From Rhodopirellula sp. (GTDB taxonomy: Bacteria; Planctomycetota; Planctomycetia; Pirellulales; Pirellulaceae): a DNA stretch of 38,959 nt. Shown in pieces: positions 16,703-25,551 of this stretch. The notes under the pieces are model-generated. The model made no database searches. It was not told the origin of the DNA and worked only from the letters and a program-made list of their open reading frames with translations. The position numbers and the translations under genes were made by a program. The stretch spans positions 1-38,959 of the forward strand of contig DOPG01000196.1 in the NCBI GenBank assembly GCA_003513555.1, in the 5' to 3' direction. The first letter of the stretch is position 1; each line of letters begins with the position of its first letter.

Positions 16703-17529
16703 GCGTTCGTGTCCGTTCTTGTCACGGAGGGTAAAAATGGTTGCATGCGGGGTACGCTACCAACCACTGTCTGGATATATCGATTTAAAATAGCGCGTAG
16801 TTCGCCATACAACTCTGCTGGAACTTTTGTCGGCAGTTCTGCGTCGGTTGATTGCAATCTCTTGATTTCGTCAATCACTCTGCCACGCACAGAAATGGTC
16901 TGGCGCTGCCTGCCGCGGCACTGATTGCAGACGATGCCACCGCTGGACAAAGAAAATGCAATTCGACTAGCCCCGGTAACGCCGCTTCCGCAGTCAGTGC
17001 AGCGATCTGTTCCTGGGGAATGACCAAGCATCCTCAGAATTTGCGCGTCAAAGTACGTCAGTGAAGAAGCAACTTCTCCAATGCCATCGATTTGCTGCAA
17101 GGTTCGGATTGTCAGGTCGTACACGTTTGGATGGGGGTCATGGTCGTCCGTCAGCAGCCTCAGCATCTCTGCGATGTAGTAGCCACCATAAACACGTTCG
17201 AGTGAGCGTTCGCCGCCACGAAACCGTCTGTGGAGCTTGGCTTCGGTCAGTAAATCCAGCGAATCGGAACTCTTACGTAGAACGACTACACGACAAACGG
17301 CCAGTAGGTCAAGCGCGCCTTCAAACGGACCCTTGAGGCGGCGAGCCCCCTTTGCCATGGCTGAAACCCGCCCAAATTCACGCGTCAATAGCGTGACAAT
17401 CAGGCTGGTCTCACTGAATTCAATGGTTCTCAGCACAATTGCCGTGGATTGTTCAGCAGCCAAGTGAAGACTCGCGTGAGATTTTTGAAAAACAGCCCAG
17501 GCTACACAGCAGCGACTGATCTGGGCCAT
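16699..17529 (-). CDS. recO: DNA repair protein RecO
   Basis: RecO, 276 residues. It acts in RecFOR-mediated loading of RecA at gaps. After an N-terminal extension of about 25 residues comes the OB-fold domain (STAIVLRTIEFSETSLIVTLLTREFGRVSAMAKGARR), then a helical domain with the YGGYYIAEMLRLLTDDHDPHP signature, and a C-terminal zinc finger with C177, C180, C201 and C204. RecO normally begins close to the AIVLR strand, so the TTG at 17463 is an alternative start to the ATG at 17529; neither has a good Shine-Dalgarno. It is the second gene in the operon, 45 bp behind the small TPR gene and overlapping the lipoprotein gene. Confidence 0.93.
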   Translation of the reverse strand: MAQISRCCVAWAVFQKSHASLHLAAEQSTAIVLRTIEFSETSLIVTLLTREFGRVSAMAKGARRLKGPFEGALDLLAVCRVVVLRKSSDSLDLLTEAKLHRRFRGGERSLERVYGGYYIAEMLRLLTDDHDPHPNVYDLTIRTLQQIDGIGEVASSLTYFDAQILRMLGHSPGTDRCTDCGSGVTGASRIAFSLSSGGIVCNQCRGRQRQTISVRGRVIDEIKRLQSTDAELPTKVPAELYGELRAILNRYIQTVVGSVPRMQPFLPSVTRTDTNA

Positions 17530-17574
17530 CAGCAGAGTTCAATTCTGCATTCGTGATCGATCTTTGCTAGTAAA

Positions 17575-17898
17575 TCACAATTCACCTAAATCACCTAGAG
17601 AAGTTAGGAAATCGCTCATTTCCGCAGCCGCGTGGGAATCACCCTGATTTCTTGCTTCTTCAATCCCATTCCGGAGAATTGTTCGAGCCTCGTCGATGCG
17701 ATCAAGATCAACCAGTTGTTGTCCAGCCATAAAAAATGCCGGGACGCAAGCTGGTTTTTCTTTCATCAATTCGTCTAGCTGAGCAAGGCTGCTTGCATGA
17801 TCGCCTTCTGTTCGGAGTTCCATCGCAAGGCTGTACCGGAGGAACATATCTGTGGGGTCTTCCTTAAGCATCGCTTCAATTTTTTCTCGCCGATTCAT
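17575..17898 (-). CDS. Small TPR-repeat protein
   Basis: A 107-residue soluble protein from the ATG at 17898 (MNRREKIEAML); a start five codons earlier at 17913 is possible. Two TPR-like helical pairs are visible: DMFLRYSLAMELRTEGDHASSLAQLDELM and VPAFFMAGQQLVDLDRIDEARTILRNGI, where the Asp/Pro spacing fits about 34-residue units. Small TPR proteins like this are usually protein-interaction adaptors. It is the first gene of the recO - BamD-like - lptE - folP run, 45 bp before recO, so the promoter of the operon is expected in the interval above 17898. Specific partners are unknown. Confidence 0.75.
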   Translation of the reverse strand: MNRREKIEAMLKEDPTDMFLRYSLAMELRTEGDHASSLAQLDELMKEKPACVPAFFMAGQQLVDLDRIDEARTILRNGIEEARNQGDSHAAAEMSDFLTSLGDLGEL

Positions 17899-18225
17899 TT
17901 TGCATTTCCACAAATAATGTGTTTCACGTGAGTTGGGCTCGGTTTCACGTTTTGAACTATGGGATAAATCATGTGACGCTGGAATTGTTTACGGCCGTCC
18001 AGGCTGGACAGCGGCCGAGTATACCATTCTGTATCTCCATTCTCTTGGCCCCTCATCGGTTGCCTACACCGCGTCCGAAGAAAATCGCTGGGCGGAATCT
18101 GCTTACTGATTAGATTTGTCTTTGGAATCCGCCTAATCGTCAAAATTTCGTCAACAGGAACAATACGACCTGCCGATTCTCACCGATGAGACAATCCGAT
18201 TCCGCATTCACCGAGAGATGTACGC
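17899..18225. other. Divergent intergenic region
   Basis: About 327 bp between the small TPR gene (minus) and the DUF11 gene (plus). It should carry both promoters. No strong -35/-10 pair, operator or RNA structure was convincing by eye. A GAGAG Shine-Dalgarno lies at 18213-18217 near the right end. Confidence 0.45.
18213..18217 (+). promoter_or_regulatory. Shine-Dalgarno of the DUF11 gene
   Basis: GAGAG 8 nt before the ATG at 18226. It supports this start, which is also followed at once by a positively charged n-region and a hydrophobic signal core. Confidence 0.5.
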
Positions 18226-21200
18226 ATGGACCGCGTCAAACAAAGTAGGAAACGACTTCCTGCCAGCCTAGTGGCTTTTGCCATGGTTACCCTTCTCTCT
18301 TATTGCCGAGCGGATGCTCCCGATTCCGACCAAGTGTTGGAGAATGCGGTTATTCAAAAAAACGCAATCGAGCTAGGCGTCCAGCGGGCAGTGGGGGGCC
18401 TTAATTCTGAAGAGAACGTGATCCAGCAAGTGGTTGGGAAACAACTAGAATCGCGAAAGACACGCCCAGGACTGTTTCAGGTTCTGGCAGGTTCAGAGCC
18501 CAGAGGGGATTCGAACCACCAGCATGAAAACATGGCACAGAGCGAATCGAAAGGGTTGCTCGATGTGTTGTTCAGTAAAAATTCCAAATCAGTCGCCAAG
18601 AAAAGTAGTTCCAGCAACGGAACACAGAAACCGCGGACGACCGGGAAAACTGTTAGCAAGCCCAAGAGTGAACGCTCGCGAGAGACAGGTTTCAGCGTCG
18701 TTAGTCCGCTGTTCTCGCTCGAACTTGGTATCGAGAAGAGTCCGGCAAAGGCAACTGCCAGTAGCAAGTCCTCAAGTGCCAGCAGCACTGTTGCCAAAAC
18801 GACCAGCAACTCAAAATCAAAACCAGATCGAGTTAATTGGGATGGTATCCCATACCACTCGGCCTCAGCAGGTCGTAAAGACACTGAACCTCAGCCTATA
18901 CGAGACCCCACTGCTGCTGAAATGGAAGACGGTGGGATGAGAATCATTCGAGGCGGTTCGCGTACTATCGCGGCCCAGGCTGCCTCCAAACGCGAGACAT
19001 TAGCATCAGAATCGGGTGCATCTTCTGCAACCATGGATGTGCCACAACCACCTCGTGACATTCAGCCTCTTCCGGCTACGCGATCTTTTTCAAATACTTC
19101 CAGCAGTCGTCGCAGTAACCGGCGAACACTGCAGCCACTAGCGCAACAAAGCAACAAGAATTCAGCAAGTACTGCCTCGCTGCCTCAGAAGGTGGCTACG
19201 GAAACAGAAGTGGAAAAGAGTGCTCATCCGACCGATGATCTTGTGCCGCGTGTAGCTAACAAAACATCTCAAAAAAGTGTTGCCACCAATGCGAGTTCCG
19301 AAGCGGCAGCACCTGCGCCGGTAAATCGCAAGGTTGTTTCCAAGGACTTGGTAAAAGGTAATCCCCAGAGCAAGCCAGAGGCTCAGGATACCGTGCCAAC
19401 CAAGGCTGCTGGGGTAGATATAGAATCCGTGGTCGAGTCTGGAAGCCCACGTGTCGTACCACGCCGACCGGCAACCATTACGAAGGTTCCTAGTCAGGAA
19501 ATTGCAACACGTGTACCCACGGCAGCACCCGTTCAGGCCGGTGAGTCACAAACAGCAGTAGCGGCAATTGGTGCTCCGTTGGTCGAGACACCTGCCAAGT
19601 CCGGCGATGCCAGTTTGGACGGATCGACTAATCAAGGCCTGCCAGCAGTTCCGACACCGGTGAATCCTTCCGTTTTAAAGGTGCCTAGCTCGGTAGCAGG
19701 TGGCCCAGTCTCGCCCGAAAAGCCGAAGGTGTCGAATGTTCCAAGCATCGCCACCTTTCCAAAAATCACTGCCAAGACAGATGCAAAATCAGAAAACAGT
19801 TTTCCTGAGCCCGTGCTCGCTCCCAGTGCAGTTGTGAGTCCAAAGGCAGCGTACACAGTTCCCGTTTCGCCTGCAGTGACAAACAATACTGCCTCTGCAC
19901 CTGTCCTTGGGGCACCTGCCGCCGCAGCCTCACATCGTGCCGGTCCACCACGCAATGCGTTCGACTCAACGGCAGTGGAATCACAACCAGCTGAGGTATC
20001 ACAACCGAGCAGCCGAATCGCTGCGTCGGCACCAATTGGATCCGGGATTGCTGCGGGCATAAGAACGCCGCTTCGCACCAACGGAGTCGATGCCGATCCA
20101 AAGTCTGATCGCTCCGCTTTCAGCAACGATGCGATCAAGGGTCGTAGCGAAACGTCAGTTCCCTCATTTGGGTTAAATGCATCTCGTATACGGCAGCCAG
20201 TCAGTGAGATACCGACTGCTGAAACGTTTGGCGGGAATCCAAATCGCATCGCCACCAATTTTGACCGATCATCTGATGGTCGTAATATGATGCGTACTCC
20301 GGGGGCAGCAACTGGCTTGACCAACTCGACATCGGAGTTGCCCGGTATCCGAGTTGCGACTTTCGGTCCCAGTGAAGTCACAATTCGTCAAGTCAATGAA
20401 TACGAGATTCGGGTTGAGAACCGCGGCGCAATCGATGCCCGAGGCGTCATTGTTCGAGCTTCGATTCCGGATTGGGCGGAAATGAAGGGGCAGAACGTCA
20501 CCACTGGTAATGTGAATGCAGATTCCAACGGCAAACTTGAGCATCTGGTTTGGACCATTGATCGTTTGCCTGCGGGCACGTCCGAGAAAATGTTTATCCG
20601 TTTGATAGCCGCTCGTAGTGGTAGTTATGGGTTGGATGTTGACTGGACCATGCAGCCCCAGAAAAGTGTCGCCAAAGTACGTGTCCATGAGCCAAGACTC
20701 GATTTATCGATCGAGGGTCCGGATCAGGTCATCTACGGTATGTCACAGACTTATAAAGTGCGTGTGCTCAATCCTGGTGATGGGACAGCACCGAATGTGG
20801 TCTTCACGCTGTCGCCTAATTCAGCTACTCCGCAGACTCAGCGGATTGGTGATATACCAGCGGGAAAGGAAGCACAGTTCGATGTTGAGTTGACTGCTCA
20901 AGATCTTGGTGACTTGAAAATTCACGGTTTGGCATCTGCGGATCTTGAACTGAGATCTGAGGCTTCCAAGACTATCCGTGTTGCTGCGGCCAAGCTTGAA
21001 GCTGTACTGAGTGGGCCACAACTCAAGTATCAGAATACTGAAGCAATGTACGGTCTGCAGTTGCAGAATAATGGATCGGCTGCGAGTGAGAACGTCATTG
21101 CCACGCTTCGTCTACCTGCTGGCGTCAAGTATTTGGGTGGAATGGAAGGTGTCGTTGCCCAAGGAAATATTCTTCAATGGCGGTTGAGTTCGCTCAAGCC

Positions 21201-21726
21201 GGGGGAAATGCAGAACTATCAGTTCCGCTGCCAAATGACTTCAACCGGTGAGCATGTATTTGCTTTTGAATGTGCCGGCACAGCAGCTGGTATGACGGAT
21301 GTTTCAATCGCCACTCGAGTTGAATCCATCGCGGACCTTGTGTTGACTGTTTCAGACCCACCTGCTCCTGCACCGATCGGAAGCGATGTGACCTACGAAA
21401 TCGTGATCAGGAACCGTGGCAGCAAGGAAGCGACAAATGTCGGAGCCGTGGCACAGTTTGGACACGGGATCGAACCAAAACGCATCGAGGGGCATACTGG
21501 CGAAGTCGTACCCGGTCAGGTGATGTTCAATGCCATCCCCCGAATCGGTGCTGGGGCCGAGGTACGCTTGCGTGTGATCGCTCAAGCTGAGAAAGCTGGA
21601 CATCATCGATTCAGAGCTGAGGTGCACTCAGGTGATACGATGTTGGTTGCAGAAGAGGCAACCCACTACATGAGTTCACAAAGTGACCGCGTGAGCCGTC
21701 GCAGCAGCGATGCAGGATCTCGCTAG
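18226..21726 (+). CDS. Large secreted DUF11-repeat protein with Ser/Ala/Pro-rich stalk
   Basis: 1166 residues. A signal peptide is at 1-29 (basic n-region, then LVAFAMVTLLSYCRA). Residues about 70-690 are low complexity, rich in Ser, Ala, Pro, Thr and Lys with almost no aromatic residues, like an extended stalk. The last 460 residues hold four Ig-like DUF11 repeats, starting near 705 (LPGIRVATFGP), 825 (RLDLSIEGPDQVIYG), 924 (KLEAVLSGPQLKY) and 1038 (DLVLTVSDPPAPAPIG). Each carries the conserved 'Y-x-(V/L)-x-(V/L)-x-N-x-G' strand pair. The tail is Ser/Arg-rich. DUF11 proteins are cell-surface or envelope proteins of unknown function, frequent in planctomycetes. No LPxTG-type anchor or transmembrane segment is seen at the C-terminus. 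It is a single-gene unit with its own Shine-Dalgarno. Confidence 0.85.
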   Translation: MDRVKQSRKRLPASLVAFAMVTLLSYCRADAPDSDQVLENAVIQKNAIELGVQRAVGGLNSEENVIQQVVGKQLESRKTRPGLFQVLAGSEPRGDSNHQHENMAQSESKGLLDVLFSKNSKSVAKKSSSSNGTQKPRTTGKTVSKPKSERSRETGFSVVSPLFSLELGIEKSPAKATASSKSSSASSTVAKTTSNSKSKPDRVNWDGIPYHSASAGRKDTEPQPIRDPTAAEMEDGGMRIIRGGSRTIAAQAASKRETLASESGASSATMDVPQPPRDIQPLPATRSFSNTSSSRRSNRRTLQPLAQQSNKNSASTASLPQKVATETEVEKSAHPTDDLVPRVANKTSQKSVATNASSEAAAPAPVNRKVVSKDLVKGNPQSKPEAQDTVPTKAAGVDIESVVESGSPRVVPRRPATITKVPSQEIATRVPTAAPVQAGESQTAVAAIGAPLVETPAKSGDASLDGSTNQGLPAVPTPVNPSVLKVPSSVAGGPVSPEKPKVSNVPSIATFPKITAKTDAKSENSFPEPVLAPSAVVSPKAAYTVPVSPAVTNNTASAPVLGAPAAAASHRAGPPRNAFDSTAVESQPAEVSQPSSRIAASAPIGSGIAAGIRTPLRTNGVDADPKSDRSAFSNDAIKGRSETSVPSFGLNASRIRQPVSEIPTAETFGGNPNRIATNFDRSSDGRNMMRTPGAATGLTNSTSELPGIRVATFGPSEVTIRQVNEYEIRVENRGAIDARGVIVRASIPDWAEMKGQNVTTGNVNADSNGKLEHLVWTIDRLPAGTSEKMFIRLIAARSGSYGLDVDWTMQPQKSVAKVRVHEPRLDLSIEGPDQVIYGMSQTYKVRVLNPGDGTAPNVVFTLSPNSATPQTQRIGDIPAGKEAQFDVELTAQDLGDLKIHGLASADLELRSEASKTIRVAAAKLEAVLSGPQLKYQNTEAMYGLQLQNNGSAASENVIATLRLPAGVKYLGGMEGVVAQGNILQWRLSSLKPGEMQNYQFRCQMTSTGEHVFAFECAGTAAGMTDVSIATRVESIADLVLTVSDPPAPAPIGSDVTYEIVIRNRGSKEATNVGAVAQFGHGIEPKRIEGHTGEVVPGQVMFNAIPRIGAGAEVRLRVIAQAEKAGHHRFRAEVHSGDTMLVAEEATHYMSSQSDRVSRRSSDAGSR

Positions 21727-21999
21727 CTTAGCTCGCTGCTTTAACACGTCGGTCGCGTGTTCAACGGACGCAAATTTCAAACGGTCGGTTCCGCCTCATT
21801 GGGCTGAATCGACTGTTTTTTGTTTGAGGGGATGTTCCGGCAAGTATTGAGGCAAATCCCACGAGGTTTCCTGTTGCAGCCTCATTCGCGGAAGTTGCTT
21901 ACAATGTTGGTCTGCTGGTGGGAAGCAAGTAACCCCGTTTTCCAATTTGCCCTCTCCCGGTTTGCCCATTTCCACTGACCCTTTCAATGAGCCAACGTC

Positions 22000-23346
22000 A
22001 TGTCAGAGCTACCGCGTTATGAAACCCGCCGCTCATTTCTATCGAAAACGGTTGCTGCAACTTCTGTGACAGCGACTACCGCTTATTTCCCATGGTCTGA
22101 AAAAGCGTTCGCCAACACAGCCAAGAATGATAGGCCACGGATCGGGGGAATCGGACTTGGTGGCATGGGAAGTGGTGATTGTCGTCAACACGCTGGGTTT
22201 GGCGATATTGTAGCCATTGCCGATGTGGATCAACGACATGCGGAGCGAGCCAACGCTGATGAGCGTATTGGCAAGGGGAAGGCTGATATGTACACCGACT
22301 ATCGCAAGTTACTTGATCGTAACGACATTGATGTTGTAAGCATCGCAACACCTGATCATTGGCATGTCAAAATTGCGATTGAGGCATTGCTGGCTGGCAA
22401 ACATGTGTTCTGCCAAAAGCCCCTCACGCTCACCTTGGAAGAGAATCAACTGATCAGGAATGCCTGTCGAAAGCACCCCGACCAGGTGTTCTTCATTGGC
22501 ACTCAGCAGCGAAGTGACCGTGGCCGATTTTTGCGTGCTGTGAATATGGTTCAGAAGGGACTTCTTGGAAAGATTCGTAAGATCACTGTCGGGATTAACG
22601 GTGGAAGTGTGGGAGGCCCTTTTCAAAAAACAGACCCACCAGCAGGTCTGGATTGGGATGCATGGTTGGGTCAGGCGCCCATGGTTGATTACATCAAGCA
22701 ACGATGTCATGGGCAGTTTCGTTGGTGGTATGAATACTCTGGCGGAAAATTCACTGATTGGGGAGCCCATCATGTAGACATAGCGACTTGGGCGATCGGT
22801 GCTGATGCTGAGGGAATGGGGCCAACAACCATTGATGGTACCGACGCTAAACACCCGGTTCCCTTCATAGACGGATTTCCTACGGTGGATAACGCCTACA
22901 ACAGTGCGAATGACTATGCCGTGATTTGCCGATTCCCAAGTGGGGTCGAGATGAATGTCACCAGCCGAGGAGAAAATGGCATCTTGTTTGAGGGTGACAA
23001 AGGACGGTTGTTCGTGAATCGCGGCAAGATTACAGGTAAGCCGATTGAAGAAAAGTGGGATGCGAATGAATTTGATGACAGTGATTTACTGCGACTTTAT
23101 AAGGAGAAGCCCGCAGAAGGACACAAGAACAACTTTTACAGATGCATCAGCGAGGGTGGCCTGCCCGTTTCGGATATCTATACTCACGTTCAGGCAATGA
23201 ATACTTGCCACTTGGCGGCGATTGCCGCGCGGGTGGGTCGGAAAATCCGTTGGAACCCAGAGACCGAACAAATTGTCGGAGACGATCAGGCACAGGGACT
23301 ATTCGCCCGTAAACCTCGTGAAGGGTATGAGATTCCTAGAGTTTGA
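22000..23346 (+). CDS. Gfo/Idh/MocA family oxidoreductase, Tat-exported
   Basis: A 448-residue NAD(P)-dependent dehydrogenase-like protein. A twin-arginine signal TRRSFLSK at residues 9-16 is followed by a hydrophobic region and a cleavage-type AFANTA. The Rossmann fold begins RIGGIGLGGMGSG near 47, with VAIADVD as second strand. ATPDHWHV and the 'FCQKPL' motif correspond to the family's EKP active-site segment, with Gln in place of Glu; this CQKP form is known to me from planctomycete members. The C-terminal domain shows GGKFTDWGAHHVDIATW. The likely action is oxidation/reduction of a sugar or inositol in the periplasm, probably with tightly bound cofactor. Substrate unknown. It follows the DUF11 gene by 273 bp and is convergent with rnd. 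Confidence 0.88.
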   Translation: MSELPRYETRRSFLSKTVAATSVTATTAYFPWSEKAFANTAKNDRPRIGGIGLGGMGSGDCRQHAGFGDIVAIADVDQRHAERANADERIGKGKADMYTDYRKLLDRNDIDVVSIATPDHWHVKIAIEALLAGKHVFCQKPLTLTLEENQLIRNACRKHPDQVFFIGTQQRSDRGRFLRAVNMVQKGLLGKIRKITVGINGGSVGGPFQKTDPPAGLDWDAWLGQAPMVDYIKQRCHGQFRWWYEYSGGKFTDWGAHHVDIATWAIGADAEGMGPTTIDGTDAKHPVPFIDGFPTVDNAYNSANDYAVICRFPSGVEMNVTSRGENGILFEGDKGRLFVNRGKITGKPIEEKWDANEFDDSDLLRLYKEKPAEGHKNNFYRCISEGGLPVSDIYTHVQAMNTCHLAAIAARVGRKIRWNPETEQIVGDDQAQGLFARKPREGYEIPRV

Positions 23347-23451
23347 ACTCTTTGCTGAACAACGCGAACTGTCATTGGTCGTTTTTGCGTTTGGTCCACT
23401 GAACTGTACGTTTGTGGCAGACACTGGCCGAACGCAAACTGACTACGATTT

Positions 23452-24645
23452 TCAGGGCTCGATGAATTCGAGCGGTTGTGTCTCCTTGACGTTAGCGACT
23501 CGAATCGCCAAGTCGCCAGCCAACAAGCGTCGGAATGTCTTACCGACGATATCGCCGCGCCAGCCTTTCAGTAATGCAGGAGTTGGATCACCTTTGCGGC
23601 GGTCAAGTTCGTATCCCATGAGCTCGCGGACGTCGTCAGCATTGCCGACGATGGGTGGAGCAAGTTTCTGCTGTCGGCTGATACAGGCGATTGAGGTGGA
23701 GAGAAACTGACTCAGCATGGGCGATACAACCCTTCGCGAGCCACGGGGGCGTCGCGGCAAGTCATCCTCGGGCGTGTCTAACGCCGTCTGTATTGCAGTC
23801 GCGATGTCGCCATAGTGGTCGTTGAAGCCGCGTCGTTCCATGCCGCGAATGTTCTTGATCTTGTTTTGGTCAGTCGATCCCCGTTTCGCCAATTCCACAA
23901 TCAAGTCGTCGCGAAGAACACGCCGAGGTAATCGGTCAATGGTCTTTGCCCGATTCTCACGCCATAGCCACAGTTGACGTACCGTTTCCAGTTGTCTCGC
24001 ATTGAGTCCTGAGGAGCCACTGACCCGCCGCCAATTTTCGCGTGTCTCGGCATCCATGACTTTCTGTTGAAAAACTGTCGTTTCCTCCTCCAGCCATGAT
24101 TCACGCTCAAGGTCCAAAACCATTTCGGCCAGCTTGTCGTGCATTTCTGAAAGATCGACGACATCGTTCAATGCATATGTGATCTGGTCTTTACTCAGAG
24201 GTCGACGACCCCAGTTGGTGCGTGTTTCACCCTTGGGCAAGGTTTTGTTCACCAATCGTTGAACAAGGTTGCCCAAAGACGCGGGATATTCCATCCCAAC
24301 AAATCCGGCCGCCAGTTGAGTGTCGAACAACCCTGCAATCGGCTTGCCTGTGAACCGGTAGCAAAATCGACATTCTTCCCGGGCTGCATGCGCAATCACG
24401 ATCCGCCCAGGTTCGGTTAGCAAGTTCCAGAAAGGCGTTGTATCTTTGACATATTCCGGGTCGATGATCGCCAATCGTCCATCGGCAGCAACCTGAATTA
24501 AGCAGAGCTGAGGACGATAGGTATCTTCTGAGACGAACTCAGTATCAAAGCCGATTTGTTTGCAGTCAGCAATTTCTGAACAAAATTGCTTTAGCTCTTC
24601 GACCGTATTTATGGAATCGTATTGCAACGTTAGGCTTGATGGCAC
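23452..24645 (-). CDS. rnd: Ribonuclease D (DEDD exonuclease with HRDC domain)
   Basis: A 397-residue RNase D homologue; the start is a GTG at 24645. The exonuclease domain at 1-190 shows exo I FDTEF (D34, E36), exo III with Y157 and D161 (YALNDVVDL), and conserved LFDTQLAAGF, GETRTNWGRRPL. At exo II, E. coli has HAGSEDLE with Asp85; here the segment reads HAAREECR, placing Glu91 at that position. A helical HRDC region follows at about 200-290 (RENWRRVSG... RQLWLWRENRAKTIDRLPRRVL). The role is 3'-5' trimming of tRNA and other stable RNA precursors. It is convergent with the Gfo/Idh/MocA gene and diverges from mfnB across 101 bp. Activity with Glu at exo II is not certain. Confidence 0.9.
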   Translation of the reverse strand: MPSSLTLQYDSINTVEELKQFCSEIADCKQIGFDTEFVSEDTYRPQLCLIQVAADGRLAIIDPEYVKDTTPFWNLLTEPGRIVIAHAAREECRFCYRFTGKPIAGLFDTQLAAGFVGMEYPASLGNLVQRLVNKTLPKGETRTNWGRRPLSKDQITYALNDVVDLSEMHDKLAEMVLDLERESWLEEETTVFQQKVMDAETRENWRRVSGSSGLNARQLETVRQLWLWRENRAKTIDRLPRRVLRDDLIVELAKRGSTDQNKIKNIRGMERRGFNDHYGDIATAIQTALDTPEDDLPRRPRGSRRVVSPMLSQFLSTSIACISRQQKLAPPIVGNADDVRELMGYELDRRKGDPTPALLKGWRGDIVGKTFRRLLAGDLAIRVANVKETQPLEFIEP

Positions 24646-24746
24646 AATGGAATTTCGGGTGAGCGTCTTAGGAGAATAACCTCGATTCTACGAATCGCCT
24701 ATCCGGACCTGACGATTAATTCCTGTTTCAAACCGATGTTTTTGAT

Positions 24747-25529
24747 ATGACTGCGTCTTCAAATCGCGATATTTCCATATCAAACGGGGGCGGTGCGCCC
24801 GGCAAAAAGATCGTTTCCAGCGATCTGGCCGACCTTCTTGTCAGTGTTCGGGACCGAGATGAGTTGCTCGAAGTGAGAAACTCAGCAGTCAAAATCATCG
24901 ACCTCAAGGAGCCTCGGAGAGGTCCCTTGGCCCCTGCTGATGTGAGTTTGTGGCATTTTGCAGACAAACTTTGGCGAGATTCCAGTGGACAATCCGAAGG
25001 CTTGCTATCGGCCGCCCTCGGTGAGCAGGAGCAAGCTCGAGAGGTCGCTGCGAGCCTGCCTGCAACCTTTGCTTTTGCCAAAGTCGGACCTAGCGACTGT
25101 GCGACGGAAGCGCGCCTCAGTGCTTTATGGCATGAAATACGTCTTGTACTTCGCGACTCCACTGAACTGGTGGCAGTCGCTTATGCCGATTGGAATTCGG
25201 CTAATTGCCCTGCGCCTGAGGCTGTCTTTCGGTTGGCGAGCCAACACGGTTTCAAACGCTGTTTGATCGACACTTACCAGAAAGATGGGCGGTCGACAGT
25301 CGATCATTTAGGTTATTCAAAGCTCAAAAAACTCCATCAAGTTGCTCGTCAGCAAGGTCTGTGGTGGACGCTCGCTGGGTCAATCCGTATACCAGTTGTG
25401 GATGAGTTACAGGCACTCGGTTGGATGCCTGATTGCTTTGGAGTTAGGGGAGATGTCTGTTCCGGGACACGGACGACGAAAATTGCCCATGAACTGGTTC
25501 AGGCGTGGTGTCAACGTTTAGTCGCGTAG
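24747..25529 (+). CDS. mfnB: (5-formylfuran-3-yl)methyl phosphate synthase (MfnB, DUF556)
   Basis: A 260-residue TIM-barrel protein of the MfnB family. The core begins DLADLLVSVRDRDELLEV near 26 and contains KIIDLKEPRRGPLAP, where K54 sits at the Schiff-base lysine of archaeal MfnB. Later motifs are FAFAKVGPSD, VAVAYADW, KRCLIDTYQKDGRS (second conserved lysine), LWWTLAGSI and CFGVRGDVCSG. In methanogens MfnB builds the furan ring of methanofuran from glyceraldehyde 3-phosphate. Bacteria with the H4MPT one-carbon pathway, including planctomycetes, carry it for the formyltransferase/hydrolase complex. No other H4MPT or mfn gene is in the window. About 20 residues of N-terminal extension precede the core. 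It diverges from rnd. Confidence 0.88.
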   Translation: MTASSNRDISISNGGGAPGKKIVSSDLADLLVSVRDRDELLEVRNSAVKIIDLKEPRRGPLAPADVSLWHFADKLWRDSSGQSEGLLSAALGEQEQAREVAASLPATFAFAKVGPSDCATEARLSALWHEIRLVLRDSTELVAVAYADWNSANCPAPEAVFRLASQHGFKRCLIDTYQKDGRSTVDHLGYSKLKKLHQVARQQGLWWTLAGSIRIPVVDELQALGWMPDCFGVRGDVCSGTRTTKIAHELVQAWCQRLVA

Positions 25530-25551
25530 TTCAATGACTCGAAACCGTCAA

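Noticed and set aside
18500..18520. GGGATTCGAACC, a tRNA T-arm-like motif on the minus strand
   Set aside because: The flanking bases do not form a T stem or acceptor arm, and the stretch is inside the DUF11 reading frame.
19632..20381. 249-residue minus-strand open frame
   Set aside because: It is a shadow of the low-complexity stalk of the DUF11 gene; composition follows the sense repeats and no domain is visible.
23347..23451. Imperfect inverted repeat (GCGTTTGGTCC / GGCCGAACGC) between convergent genes
   Set aside because: The loop is about 30 nt, the stem has a bulge and there is no T-run, so it is not a convincing terminator.
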